Origin: Lineus longissimus
Taxonomy: Eukaryota; Nemertea; Pilidiophora; Heteronemertea; Lineidae
Direction of reading: 5' to 3'
DNA: 64,000 bases
Assembly (NCBI RefSeq): GCF_910592395.1
Contig: NC_088317.1
Span: 5,582,001 to 5,646,000, forward strand
In this document: in pieces, positions 41,757 to 53,078 of the stretch
Position numbering within the stretch: position 1 is the first letter of the stretch
Layout: every line of letters begins with the position of its first letter
The notes under the pieces: generated by a model
What the model saw: only the letters and a program-made list of their open reading frames with translations
Databases searched by the model: none
Told to the model about the DNA's origin: nothing
Position numbers and translations under genes: made by a program

Positions 41757-42033
41757 ACATTTTCAGCATATGGACTTCAATGGAATTAACAATTTTGTTA
41801 TATATGAAAGTGCTGAGCTATTTAGTTTTCCAGTTGTGCTGGTCATTAAGACTTTTGGACATGTATTCCATTAATTGTGCTTAGAGCAGTTCATCTCATG
41901 TGATTAACCGGATACCTCGTTATCTTTCTTAATTCATTTTCATTTCATTTAATTCGATTTAATTTGATGTATACTTATTTCATTCTTGTCACTCATTTAT
42001 TATGTATCTGTTTCCTTAAGTTCCATTATTGAT

Positions 42034-42087
42034 GGGGACATCCATTTTCGTTTGTGGGGGCAATGTGACGATATTTAGAGTTCTTGC
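42034..42087 (+). repeat. second polypurine-tract/LTR-edge copy
   Basis: GATGGGGACATCCATTTTCG...GTGGGGGCAATGTGACGATATT is nearly the same as the true junction at 42201-42250, about 167 bp downstream. This is an internal duplication of the PPT with about a dozen bases of LTR start. Confidence 0.75.
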
Positions 42088-42218
42088 ATTTACTTGTATT
42101 AACTGAATATTTTTCGTCGTCAAAGTTTTGCATATATCTATATTTGTACAGTATTTGTAAATTTTACAATTCCTATATTTCACTTGGATTTTATATGTTG
42201 ATGGGGACATCAATTTTT

Positions 42219-42233
42219 CGTTTGTGGGGGCAA
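42219..42233 (+). other. polypurine tract of the gypsy element
   Basis: GTTTGTGGGGGCAA immediately precedes the 3' LTR. Its purine content is moderate. Confidence 0.6.
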
Positions 42234-43007
42234 TGTGACAATATTAGGAATTGCTTACTACATTTGTATATCTGTAATTATTATTTCTGTGTTTCTCTCT
42301 AGCCCTGGTGAACCCAGACACCCAGGATCGTTAAACCGTTATGAGTTTCAACACCTGCTTTCTTAATTGCCCCTTTTCATTGTTTTATAATCTCTATCTT
42401 TTAAGCTGTTTGACCCTTTTATGATCTTCCTGATTAGCAGCTGGTTACTAGGCTCCTGCCCTTGGCCCTGTCTGATAATCTTGTATTGATGCTGCTGTGT
42501 ACTGATTGGTTGTTTCCTTAATTACTGAGTGCTAGTTGGCTCAGAGCCTGATATTTGGGCTAGGCTATTTACCCATGAGGGGTGTGTATAATTAGGTATA
42601 AATAATGATGTTCAGATGTTTTTTATAAGTCCTGGCAGATCCAGAAAGCCAGCCTTCACGCTCTGTAGCTAAACAAGACATCTCTCTTGAAAAGCGCCAG
42701 AGCATTTTGATTGACTTCACCCTCTGTAGCCAAACAAGACATCTCTCTTGAAAAGCGCCAGAGTATTTTAATTGACTTCACCCTTGACCTTACAGCATGG
42801 TAAGATTCTTTTATATGATCTCTTGTTGATATTTTATTGTGCGCCATATTTGTGTAATATTTTAGTGTCGGTTGTAAATATGAGGTTAGAGGGACGTGGA
42901 TAATAAATAATGTAAATATATATCTTAGTTGGTTTAGTCTTTGGGTTCGAGTTCAGAGTTGCGAAGTTTATACGGTGACAAATATTATAAGCCCTTTTAC
43001 CGCTACA
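42234..43007 (+). repeat. 3' LTR (774 bp)
   Basis: Identical to the 5' LTR except for GATGGTTTTTAGTAAG versus GATGTTTTTTATAAG near 42615-42630. Confidence 0.95.
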
Positions 43008-43137
43008 ATATTGCCAGTATATGTGAACAAGACCCTACTCTTTCAGAATCACTATTGATTTATATGGAGATATCGATATTATGGACTCCAGATCAACCTG
43101 AATCGAAAATGGCACAACTAACCCCGTCCTCCCCTAA

Positions 43138-43300
43138 GAATGAGATAATAAGTCGTACGAACGAGATAATAACTTATATGAAGGAGATAAAAAGTCGAAC
43201 GAATGAGATACTATACTAACTCGAACGAATGACTTAATAAATCAGACGAATGAGATACTAACTCGAACGAATGACTTAATAAGTCGAACGAACGAGATAA
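43138..43300 (+). repeat. short minisatellite (GAACGAATGAGATA-type)
   Basis: About nine degenerate 17-18-bp units built on TCGAACGAATGAGATA/ACTTAATA. No coding role apparent. Confidence 0.75.
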
Positions 43301-43474
43301 ACAGAAAAATTTTTGATTTTACATTGGCACTCATACGCTTCCGTAGATTTTAATCATTTGGAATAATGAAATGTGTTAGAACATATAGTTTTAAGAGTTT
43401 TCAGGCTATTTTTGCGTGAAAAAACACTGCTATTGTAGAGATTTACCCATCGTTCAGTAGATAGACCCAGTTTT

Positions 43475-43510
43475 AACGTGATTTTGGTATTAAAATACCA
43501 AAATCACGTT
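43475..43510. repeat. perfect 36-bp palindrome
   Basis: Arms AACGTGATTTTGGTATT and its exact reverse complement, separated by AA. It can extrude as a 17-bp hairpin. Confidence 0.9.
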
Positions 43511-43635
43511 GGCCAAGGCTTATGGTTTTGGGCAGGACTAGTATACAAAAAGCAGATAGACCTGGTCAATATCAAGTGTATACACTGTAAAAAATAACCG
43601 TAAATTCATGAACAATTATCCCTAGTTTTACATAA

Positions 43636-44165
43636 ACAAGAGGCCCAAGGGCCTGGCGCTCAGCTGGATGACCTAATAACATAGGACTGAGGGTATTAAG
43701 TAGTAAATATCGGCTTTATACTACTGTTTGAAGGTCAAGAGAACACGTTATACCACTAAAATTTCCAATGCAGAGCTGCCAGCTGGATGAAATATGATTG
43801 AACTAATCAGCCATGGTATGTAAATATTACAGGAGGCAACGGAAGATATCCCTAGTTCAGCATGTTGTATCAGTAGCTTTACAGAAAAAAAGTGTCAGAG
43901 AGGATGAGACTTCTCCATGGACAACTGTGGTATGTCCAGGCTGGGTTGTACAGCACAAGGATACAAAATGCTGTCTGTAATTGAGAGGTATCATGATTTA
44001 ACAGAGGTCAAAATAAATAGAAATTACCAGTTTGGGACTAGCACCACTTTCTTTTTTTTTTAATAAGGTAGAGATTACAGGAGTCAACAAAATTAATTTT
44101 ATTGAGAGAAATTGACCTGTCCTGCAGGTGATTGGAATTTACAATACAAAGGGTTGTTTTTCATG
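43636..44165 (+). mobile_element. hairpin-ended element, 5' part, copy 1
   Basis: Begins ACAAGAGGCCCAAGGGCCT then GGC and GCTCAGCTG. It matches 59724-60245 over about 525 bp. Its continuation (45664-46065) is separated by an insertion that includes 44295-45436. At the second locus the two parts are adjacent. Confidence 0.7.
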
Positions 44166-44294
44166 ACATTGTGCTCTACTGCGTATTCCTAGTCATAGTG
44201 AGTCGATCTGGAACCAATCTATCCTTGGCGCAGACAGGTTCAAATTGGCTATATCTTGAATAGATCGAATTGCGATGAAAATCTAATGCAATGA

Positions 44295-45339
44295 AATGGC
44301 CAGGGCCATTGTGCTCACCTCATGTGGAGGAAAGATGGATAAAGAGCATGGTCTTGTGTCATGTAGTGTTAGGTTTGATGTAGGTCCAAGCAATTACAAT
44401 TTCCCCAAAATGGCCAATTTACAGTACATTCGACCTCTGTGACCTTGAAAAGTAGGTCAAATCAAAGAAGACCCGGGTGACACATTGAATGGTTGTTAGA
44501 ATTAGATGTACCTATGATATAAAATTGGTGCCAATCGGGCAAGTCATTACTAGGAATAATGGCATTTTGAAGAATTTAGGATTTGGCCCCCTCCCTGGAG
44601 GGCAAACGGCAAATCACATCGCACCAAACTTCGGTACCTGAGATCACCTGACCAAGGGGTACATGTGTACTTAATTTGTGATCAATAGTCATTGCAGTTA
44701 AGAAACGTGCCATAGTTACGGCCTGACGGCGAATTTACGCCATTTGACCTCTGTGACCTTGACAAGAAGGTCAAATTAAAAACCTGTGTGACATATACTG
44801 TATGGTGGTTAGATGTACCCATGATATCAAATTGGTGGCAATCGGGCAAGAAGTTAAGGAAATAGCACATTTTTAAGGTTTTTGGATTTTGCCCCCTGGT
44901 GGTCAAGTGGTGAATCATATTGGACCAAACTTTGGTCCCTGAGATCACCTGACTAAGGGGTACATGTGTACCAAATTTGGTATCAATAGTCATTGCAGTT
45001 TAGAAACGTGCCATCGTTACATCCTAACGGCTAATTTACACCATTTGACCTCTGTGACCTTGAAAAGGAGGTCAAATCAAAAACCCGGAGGATATATGAT
45101 GCACCTTTGCTAGAAGTACCTACCATATTTTTTTCAAAATTTCCCGACTACTATTAAGGGAGATATTGCATATTTTCACTTTTAACGTTTGGCCCCCTGG
45201 TGGCCAAACCATGAAACGAATCGGACCGAAACTTGGTCTCCCAGGTGTCATTACATAAGGGTACATGTGTACCAAGTTTCAACTCAATAGCTCTAACAGT
45301 TACGAAACGTGCCCTGCTAACGGACGACGGACGACGACG

Positions 45340-45383
<44 letters not shown>

Positions 45384-45436
45384 ACGACGGACGCCACGGT
45401 ATGGGATAAGCTCACCTCTGCTAAGAGGTGAGCTAA
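44295..45436 (+). mobile_element. hairpin-ended non-autonomous element, copy B
   Basis: Same 5' palindrome, GCTCACCTC motif, TGACCTCTGTGACCTTGA modules, ACG microsatellite and 3' hairpin (45410-45433) as copy A at 14706-15836. About 27 differences were counted over 1.1 kb. It interrupts the element that starts at 43636. Confidence 0.68.
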
Positions 45437-45663
45437 TAAAGGAGCAATATCGAAGAGACAAATTAATGAAACCAATTGTCCACAGACTCGGACCCTGAAA
45501 TGGCACGATGTATGCGTGCTCCTCCTAGTCCTACATGAAGCAATGTCTCAGCCAAAAAGGCAAAGTTAGCAGCTCCTTGGTAAGGCCATGTCAGGTTCAG
45601 CGCGCCTCTCAAGTATTGAAAGCTGTGGTGAGCTGAGCACATAAAAGACTATGGTCACCTTAA

Positions 45664-46065
45664 TTTGAAAATCCCTTCATAATCAAGGGCTACCTCTGAC
45701 TAAAACAGCACAATAGACCACCAATTTGATCCAGCTCCTGACTGCGGGAAAACCCAAGTCCAGCAACCAAAAGTACCAAAAATACATTTTTGTTTACATT
45801 TGAACTGCACACATGCGTTTGTTTACAATTTCATTTCCCGCGAAATCTCGAAAATCAGGTGACCTGCAATCGTGGATTGAAAATAACATTAACCTCGGTT
45901 CAGCAGGTCAGCAGGTATACCGGCTGTTCCAATCATCCCCCTACAGCCAGCCGTTCAAAAGGTAATGTTATTCACCCCACATGGAGTGCAAGTAATTGAT
46001 TAAGTCCCTGCATAACTTAACAGCAATGGCTTGGCTTCTGTGAGTGGTAAGGAGAATTGACAGTT
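45664..46065 (+). mobile_element. continuation of the copy-1 element
   Basis: TTGAAAATCCCTTCATAATCAAGGG... matches 60250-60655, which there directly follows the 5' part. An open frame at 45790-45999 is not conserved in composition and is not called. Confidence 0.65.
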
Positions 46066-46465
46066 TTTTTATGGGAGTAACATCATTGTGTTGCTTAAAA
46101 CGTCTACTTTTTACTCATGTAAGAATCGTAGTACTAATAATAACTTCAACTTATTTTCCAGTTATGATAACACAACACGCATCTTCATGATCATGATCTT
46201 TCTCAAACGAACTGAATGACCTAATCGCCTTGGACGCACAACCTAACCACATATCAATCCGCCCCGACGATCGACACATCCATTCGATTCGATAACCCTC
46301 GATAAAGTTTGATAAATAAACTAGAACTGAGATTTCACAGGAGCACCTGTGAATTCATGACTCCAGGGTTGTTTTGAGGGCGATATTGTAAGAGTTGGTC
46401 TTGAGTATGGGGACGTGAAGGTCCGTGTGAGGCACCTGGGGAGAGAAGACTAGTTGAACGATGTG

Positions 46466-46503
46466 ATCATGGAGGTATAAATAATTATTTATACCTCCAT
46501 GAT
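46466..46503. repeat. perfect 38-bp palindrome
   Basis: 18-bp arms (ATCATGGAGGTATAAATA and reverse complement) around AT. Confidence 0.9.
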
Positions 46504-47879
46504 GGGATCTGACACGGACACTACTATTGATCTCATTATATGAATACCATTTAATTACAAAAAAGTGAAAACAGATCATATCATATTCCTTGGCATAAAT
46601 TAAAATAGGAGTGCGGGAACAAGGTTTTTTAGCAGGAGGAAAGCGAGAACATTTTGCGCCGTCGTATTCCGATTTGGCTGGTTAGTGGTGAAATCTGCTT
46701 TTAATTTTGCAAATTAACATATTCGTTTTCTAGTTCTAACGTTGTCTGTAAAGATGCTTTCCCAATGCTTGACTGGTCTGGCAAGAGACATTGCCAGGAA
46801 AACGTGTCGTCATTTTGGCCATTCTTCTTACCGCACGCCCTCTCTCTCCGTAAAAGTTCCTGACATGGTGTGAAGTGGGAGGGCGCACAATGGGAACCAC
46901 ACTGCCGCGATGTTAATAGTTTCTATTTATAGAATTCAGCGGCAGAGATTTTAGGCACGGAAAAAGTGGATTAACTCGGCTAATCTCAATGGATTTTACC
47001 CAAGAATGTTTTCAAGGCGAGAGAAACATCTGATTTAAGTACTGCGCTTATTAGATTTCATGTTCAGGCCGAAGATTGGCCTAAAACGTGGACGAAGAGT
47101 GCATTATCGAGTGTTGGAGAGAGGTCACGTGATTGGACGAGAAACCTGAACAAAGTTTTCGTGCTTTTAGCTGTCAACATCAATGGCTATAATATACTCC
47201 TGCAGAATAGTAGAACTAATAGAACTAATTTCCGAAGTTTCCAATAGTTTGAACACAAATCAGAACATCACCCATCAGCTGGACTCAGATCTGCATAAAT
47301 TACGATAAATAATGAGGTCGTCGCTTCAATTTCGCAAAGAAAGTTGACTCCATTCGAAGGTTGTTTTGACCAAATTCTGCTGAACTCATCGTTATGAGGG
47401 CATTTGAACACATTCTCGTTGATCTTTTCTATAAACGTGTGAAGTTTCGTACCAAAATACGTTTCCGTAAAGGCTTAAAAAAGAAAATTCCTCACTTACA
47501 AAATCATCGCTCCGGTAGAAATAAAAATGTCACCGCCATTTTCTTGACGATAGTACTCCAGGTAACCTCGGCGGGAAATTTAAAGCGGGGTCATCCGGGG
47601 TCAAACAACAGTTTTGCTCACTACCGCCAACTGGTGATATAAATCGACACCAATCTATTTTATATCAAAACTTCTGTATCATAGACCTTTCCAACTTTAT
47701 TTCAAGCTTTTATCTGCTGGAATAGAGCGTCAAAAAATTGTTTTTTCATTTACGCATTTTGCCCCCTGGGGAGCTGAATTTGAGTCGAATCGCCCAAATT
47801 TTTTTCCGTAAGCAACATTTTCTGCGGTGTTTATAAGCAAGACTAGATTTGAAGTGCCTCGGTTGTATGATTACAAAAT
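46504..47879. other. non-coding, no gene recognised
   Basis: Only short unconvincing frames. The segment near 47640-47880 resembles the sequence before the 28855 hairpin end and is probably the body of a HINE-like element (TGCCCCCTGGGGAGC, CCCAACTTTGTCTACAGATGG). Confidence 0.4.
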
Positions 47880-47988
47880 GCCCAACTTTGTCTACAGATG
47901 GCATGATGGAAGGATGGCAGGAAGGACGGACACCAATCGAATAGCTATCTGACTAGCTCCGCTGACTTTGTCAGCTGAGCTAAAAATG
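47880..47988 (+). repeat. 3' hairpin end of a HINE-like element
   Basis: GGATGG and GGACGGACACCA sequence, then GCTCCGCTGAC-TTT-GTCAGCTGAGC and A-rich bases, the same end as at 28966. Confidence 0.6.
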
Positions 47989-47989
47989 C

Positions 47990-49783
47990 ATTCAACGGCG
48001 GATTGAGTGCCGAGAATGTTATTATATATTCTGCTTCACTCCAACCAATCCGAACAAATGAATTTTGAAATTGGACACCCTTTCAATTTGCTGCTCGAAA
48101 GCAGATCGACCATGTTACTTTTGCATGGGCGATTTATTCTGTTTCGACTGTAAAAATTAATAAACTTGGAAAAGTAACTAAAAAAAATACGAACTAGTTT
48201 TCTCCACTCTGAAAGACGTTCTGCTCAGGCGTTTTCGGTATTCGATATCAGGCCAAATTCTTTCAGTCCAGAATACAAGTAATAAACAAGGGTTCGTGCT
48301 CTTTGGTTTGTTGTTCATGTCAACGAAAGTAAGCCATTCATCATAAGAAGCATTTCTTCGTCTAGAAAATGCTGTTAATGCTATCACTAATTAATCACTG
48401 TCGCAGTTAACGGATATATATACACGGATGAAGATGTTTGTGTGCTTGTATGTTTATATTATAATATTTTAGTCTGGTATTGTGTCAAACAGGGCCAAGG
48501 TATACAATGTTATGTTTCTGTGATTGTACCCACTTTTCAGTGCCGTGTTTCTCTCATCGTTACTTGAACGCTCGATTTTGTAGAAACATCATGACTCGTT
48601 CTTCGGTCGGGCGGCGGTTCGGACAGAGATACTTATGATATTTTACACCGTTTTAACTGTAGCCTTTTTGAATACTGATCAAAAAAATTGTTATCATTTA
48701 CAAGTGCTGTTTGTTCAATTTGTTGTTGTCGTAAGTACATATACGTCCGTCAAGACCGACCAGCGATGGTGAAGTCTGGTATGGTAGCTATTTCCTCACT
48801 ACGGATTTCCCGCTCTTTCTGTACGGGTGCATTCGCAGTTATTTCCTCTTCTCTCCTATGTAAAGTAGATGTAAGATGAACAGTATAATCGATCAATAGC
48901 CGTCCTTAATAGACGCCTATACGGGGATACAGGCGGCGGGGATTTCAATTCATGCTCGATACACTATTATTCGATACACTATTTTTGCTTTCTCGATCAA
49001 GCTATACTTTTTCAAGCTATACTTTTTCTTGTTAATACAGAGAGGAATTATTCAAGAAAAAAGCTGTGGTCTGATCTGGTGGACTATCCTCCTTAGCTAT
49101 AGAGGCGTTTCTCAATTATGATCTGATTGGTTGCCAGCCAAAGTTAGAAGAAATCATCGCAACCTGTCCAACCTGTACCTGTGAACTAGACTGACTTCAT
49201 CCATCCTCGGCACCAGTGGTTTTCAATGCTCCAGCTCTCGCTATTATTAGGGACGTAGGAGTATCAAAAACCTGAATCTCATGATGGTCTTCATCCTGCT
49301 ACACAGATTGTCTCAGAATAGTATCTGTAAGCGCTTCAATGACCTGACACATGGATATCGTCACATGCAGTCCCTCTCTGACCAGTATTGCTCATGCTAT
49401 AGAGGATGACGGACAAAACAATATATGAGACCGATAAGGCCCTGACATGAGGACAACGTCACAACCTGTCTCAGTGTGCCGACCAATTCGACAAATACAT
49501 GACCTAAAATAAAACAAGATATCTGAAAAAGGATTTGATGACCCTTTATGGACATGTCATCCTCATATCTCGTTTTTTTTCTCACTCTTACGTCATTTAA
49601 TATTCAACAGGTGATGAATATTTAATGTTTTTTAGAGAAAGTGATCCGACCTAGCAGCAAGATGACGGTCAAAATTTACGTCCAATCGAAGTACATGTAT
49701 ATGGCAGTGACTGAGTTAACACCGACGTTAGCACTAACGCTGGCTTTAAAATCTCATTTATAGGAGAGTTTGTATCAGTCAAA
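47990..49783. other. non-coding, no gene recognised
   Basis: No long frame with family resemblance, no terminal repeats found. AT-rich. Confidence 0.4.
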
Positions 49784-50763
49784 ATGGTGAGCGCAAGCCA
49801 GGGAGGGAATGAGAAAGGCGTATCTGGCATTAAACGAAAATATCAGGACGACAATGATGACGATGATGACGATGTTGAAGATGATGAAAATTCCAAACGC
49901 CGAAAGCGCCATGATGGTGACGACTACAGCGCGAGCCAGGGAGGGAATGATAAAGGTGTTTCCGGCATCAGACGAGAATATAAGGACGATGATTATGATG
50001 ATGATGATGATGATGAAGATTCCAAACGCCGAAAGTGCGATGATGGCGTTACAGCGGAAACACAGAATACGGCCTTTACTGCTTCAGTACCCTACTGAAT
50101 GCCGGAGATATAAGGGAAGCTGAAGCAGCTTCATTTGATTTGGCTGTCATCGCACATGGTAGGCATGTAACAAATGTTGTAAAAATTGCGAGTCGGATAA
50201 ACAGTTTGCCGAAATGCAGCTTGACTGATCAGGACTTACCAACTTATAAAGTAACAGGTAACGATGAGGACGAGAACGAGGTCACTGAAAGCGCAGTTGA
50301 GCCAAACAAAAAACTCACTGAAGATTACCTGACTATGGCCGTCGGCACAAAATTTGCCAGATGGGCGAAAGAAACAATCCAAGAAGGGGAAAAGGTGGCC
50401 AAGAGAGACCCCGTAACAACTGAACCGACGAATTGTCGATATTCGCCCAAGTTCATAGCAGAACTGGAGAGGCTCCTTCTGCCAACGTTCCCACTGTGGT
50501 CTGCTGTAATGATTGGGGACCTCTCGAGGCATGGAGAAACCGCTCCGTACCGGAGACACATGTTTACTGGTAGGGGTCATCACAGTATCATGGCTGCAAG
50601 CAAGACCACCAGTTTGCACGAAGGCCGATTCAGCACATTGAAGAACATCCTCCTGCAGGGTACTCATAACAATAGGCTAGATGTTTTCTCTAGCAAACTA
50701 GATGTAATAGAGGAAAACATCAAGGTCCAACCGGGGATTGAACCCGGGACCTCTCGCTTATAA
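49784..50763 (+). pseudogene. transposon-like protein with duplicated acidic N-terminus (two frames)
   Basis: The frame from 49784 encodes two copies of a ~45-residue unit, SASQGGNEKGVSGIKRKY plus a poly-Asp run and SKRRK, ending at 50098. A shifted frame (50140-50763) contains FIAELERLLLPTFPLWSAVM, IGDLSRHGETAPY and EGRFSTLKNILLQG, a pattern I associate with C-terminal parts of uncharacterised zinc-finger transposon proteins. Its last residues (VQPGIEPGTSRL) are antisense translation of the tRNA-like sequence at 50726-50794. Function unknown. Confidence 0.4.
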
Positions 50764-50794
50764 GGCCATCACTCTACCGACTGAGCTAAAGGGA
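50726..50794 (-). ncRNA. tRNA-like pseudogene or SINE head (anticodon UAU-like)
   Basis: On the minus strand, TAGCTCAGTCGGTAGAGTG fits an A box and GGTTCAATCCC a B box. The T arm CCGGG/CCCGG is perfect and the anticodon loop reads CTTATAA (UAU, isoleucine-like). The acceptor arm (TCCCTTT with GGTTGGA) pairs at only about three positions and the anticodon stem has mismatches, so this is not a working tRNA gene. Confidence 0.65.
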
Positions 50795-50799
50795 ATTTC

Positions 50800-52727
50800 C
50801 CCCTAGCCTGGGCTAGTAGGAATGATGCCACCACTACTACTTGCTATCCGGATTATGTCTCCAGTGTAATACTATCAATATTGTTGAATGCTACTGTGCT
50901 TACTGGCAATACATTTGTGTGATTTTGTATTGTATATCAGGTTGAGCGTATATATATATATATATATAACGTGAGTCGAATTTGTCTTATCGTAGTGGTG
51001 CAGGAAAGATTGTCATGAAAACCGGCATGTTTTTGTTATATCAACATGGATGTTTCCGGCGTGTTTGTTTGTTGCAGCTGTTTGTAGGATCCGCAAGGAA
51101 GGAAGCACAGCTGTAGCAAGTTATTGGACCTACCGTCTCTGTATTCATTACACATTTTAAAACTTGTTTATCATAAATTACAACGTCATCGTGCTCAAAG
51201 ACAAATATGCGGACTTGTTTGTCTGAGTTGTTGGGTTCTGGACGTGTGTACATATGCTGGAGAAGTTGCTGTACTGCAATGTTTGCAATGCCGTTGCTGT
51301 GTATTTGGAACGATGTATATTTGGCATACATGTAGATACAGTAATTTGTTTGAGGCCCACGAGCATTTCTGCGGTTAATGCTATGTAAAAGTGTGTTCTC
51401 TTTTCCATTAATATATATCACTTGTTACCGCCGCGGCTGTCTTTGCTGTTCCTCCCGGCGGCCCCGGAGTTGGTCTTCCTTCTTAAGCAACTAGACATTT
51501 TTTGACAACGAGGATTTCGCATTCCTCCCAGTTATTGAGTTCATTTGACAGGCAGATAGCCTCCTGCAGTGCCGTTTAATATTTTGTTGATGGACAATGG
51601 CACCAAGGTTTAGTAAGTGTCTAAATTTATATGTTTATAACCCAACAAGGGTGCCTTTTGACCCATTTTATGGCGATGCCTCGTAATTTCCTCGGAAGCC
51701 ATTATTTTAGTGTAGGCGGGTTCGACCCTCTCGTCTGATGTAAATTCCCATGATATTACTGTTGCTGCTGTGTCAGCTTGGTCGATTTTAGACCTATTGT
51801 GTAGATGTGTACCCGTTGTGGGTCGCAATTCTGCTGTTATCACCTTAAAATGGTGTCTTTTGGGTGTTCTTGGGCACAGCTCACATTGGTGTCATTTCCG
51901 ACAATCCTTACTGTCCCCACCATGTGCTTTGGTTAGTGTCTTGTGGTGTTCGAAGGTGGCAGCACCTCCCGATACGTCTGGGACAGTGTCTTCCAGGTTG
52001 TGACTTGGATGTGCCCTATATTTTGTCTGTACGATAACCGTCAATGTTTTCTTTGTTAAATTTAAGGCTTTAGCTTATACCTGGTTATCTTTGTATCTTT
52101 TCAGTGAACCCTTCCCTTTCCTTTCCTTCTCCCATACCATCTTTATCGATCAAGAATAAACACGTTTAAAAGGAGTACATATCTTGGTATCCAGTCCATC
52201 ACGTCGACAACACTGAATATTTCATGTGGGTTTAAACGGCGCCCACATCACTTATCATAGTCGCCATCATCATTAATCACCTCGTCACTCACTCGTCATT
52301 ATTGCCATATTATCATATTGTTGCACTACCTGTACTCTTATTCACCGACCTGACTCACGCCAATCTATATTAAACTAAATTTCGGGAGAAATTTCTATAA
52401 GTAGGGGGTGTATGTGGGAGAATGGGTTAATGTCTTTAATTGTTGTGCTGCCCATTCCAGATGGCAGCACAAGCTGGTCTTGCCTTTTTCAATACACTAA
52501 TTTTAATGCTCTTTAATACCTTTAATCATTACATAATATATATACTTATACCTATTTAAGTGAATGTTTGGTGTGGCCCAGTGCCATTCCTTGAGTTTAT
52601 CACTCTACAACAACCTTATCCTTGCTTATCCTTAATTCTATGTGCTTGCAGGTGCCTGTATGCCTGCAGCTAATTTGGCCACTGGCCGGAAATATCGGAA
52701 ATAGAGGAAAGCACAAAGGCCCTGCAG
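50800..52727. other. non-coding, no gene recognised
   Basis: Contains a (TA)10 microsatellite at 50949-50968 and an AAGAATAAACACG poly(A)-like signal near 52153. It may include worn LTR or LINE sequence (51600-52250), but no ends could be defined. Confidence 0.35.
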
Positions 52728-53078
52728 ATGCTTGCGGTAAAAACCTGCATTAAAGGGAAAACAAAGAAAACAAAAGGGAAAGAAAGTACCGATGTGCAGG
52801 AGCAGTGGTGTAAAAGAGATAAAGAACCCGAACAGGTCCGGGACAAGAAAGTCGGAAAGTATCAGCAGGCACCTTTCAAGGAAATTCCTATAACCAAAAC
52901 GCCCAAGGTATCCAAAAAAACAACAAAGAACAAGGGGATACCGGTATCTCTTGAGAAGGTATCTCTTGAGAAAGAAAGAAAATCAAGCATTACCCGCCCG
53001 AAAGTAGACAATGCTCGCTTGCCTAAGTCAGTGAAATATTTGAAAATCAGAAATATACCTGTGGTGATTTCACAGTGA
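52728..53078 (+). CDS. hypothetical lysine-rich protein
   Basis: 116 residues, about one quarter Lys, no domain recognised. It ends four bases inside the start of the LINE RT frame and may be the tail of that element's ORF1 or of the linker before RT. Confidence 0.25.
   Translation: MLAVKTCIKGKTKKTKGKESTDVQEQWCKRDKEPEQVRDKKVGKYQQAPFKEIPITKTPKVSKKTTKNKGIPVSLEKVSLEKERKSSITRPKVDNARLPKSVKYLKIRNIPVVISQ

Larger units (their letters stand above)
33555..43007 (+). mobile_element. complete Ty3/gypsy LTR retrotransposon with a third ORF
   Basis: 9,453 bp between TG and CA ends, flanked by the 4-bp duplication ATAT (33551-33554 and 43008-43011). The LTRs differ by one substitution and one single-base indel in 775 bp. 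Order: LTR, primer binding site, gag, pol (protease, RT, RNase H, integrase), zinc-finger ORF3, polypurine tract, LTR. Gag and pol are uninterrupted and all catalytic motifs seen are intact. No envelope-like signal peptide or transmembrane frame is present. By structure this is a recently inserted, possibly active copy. Confidence 0.95.

Noticed and set aside
47394-47642. 82-codon basic frame
   Set aside because: No family resemblance. It lies in the body of a likely non-autonomous repeat.
50726-50794. Functional tRNA-Ile (UAU) gene
   Set aside because: T arm and anticodon loop are good but the acceptor stem pairs at only about three positions and the anticodon stem has mismatches.
51041-52003. 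Several 70-130 codon frames
   Set aside because: Overlapping frames on both strands with no domain, start context or codon pattern in favour of any of them.
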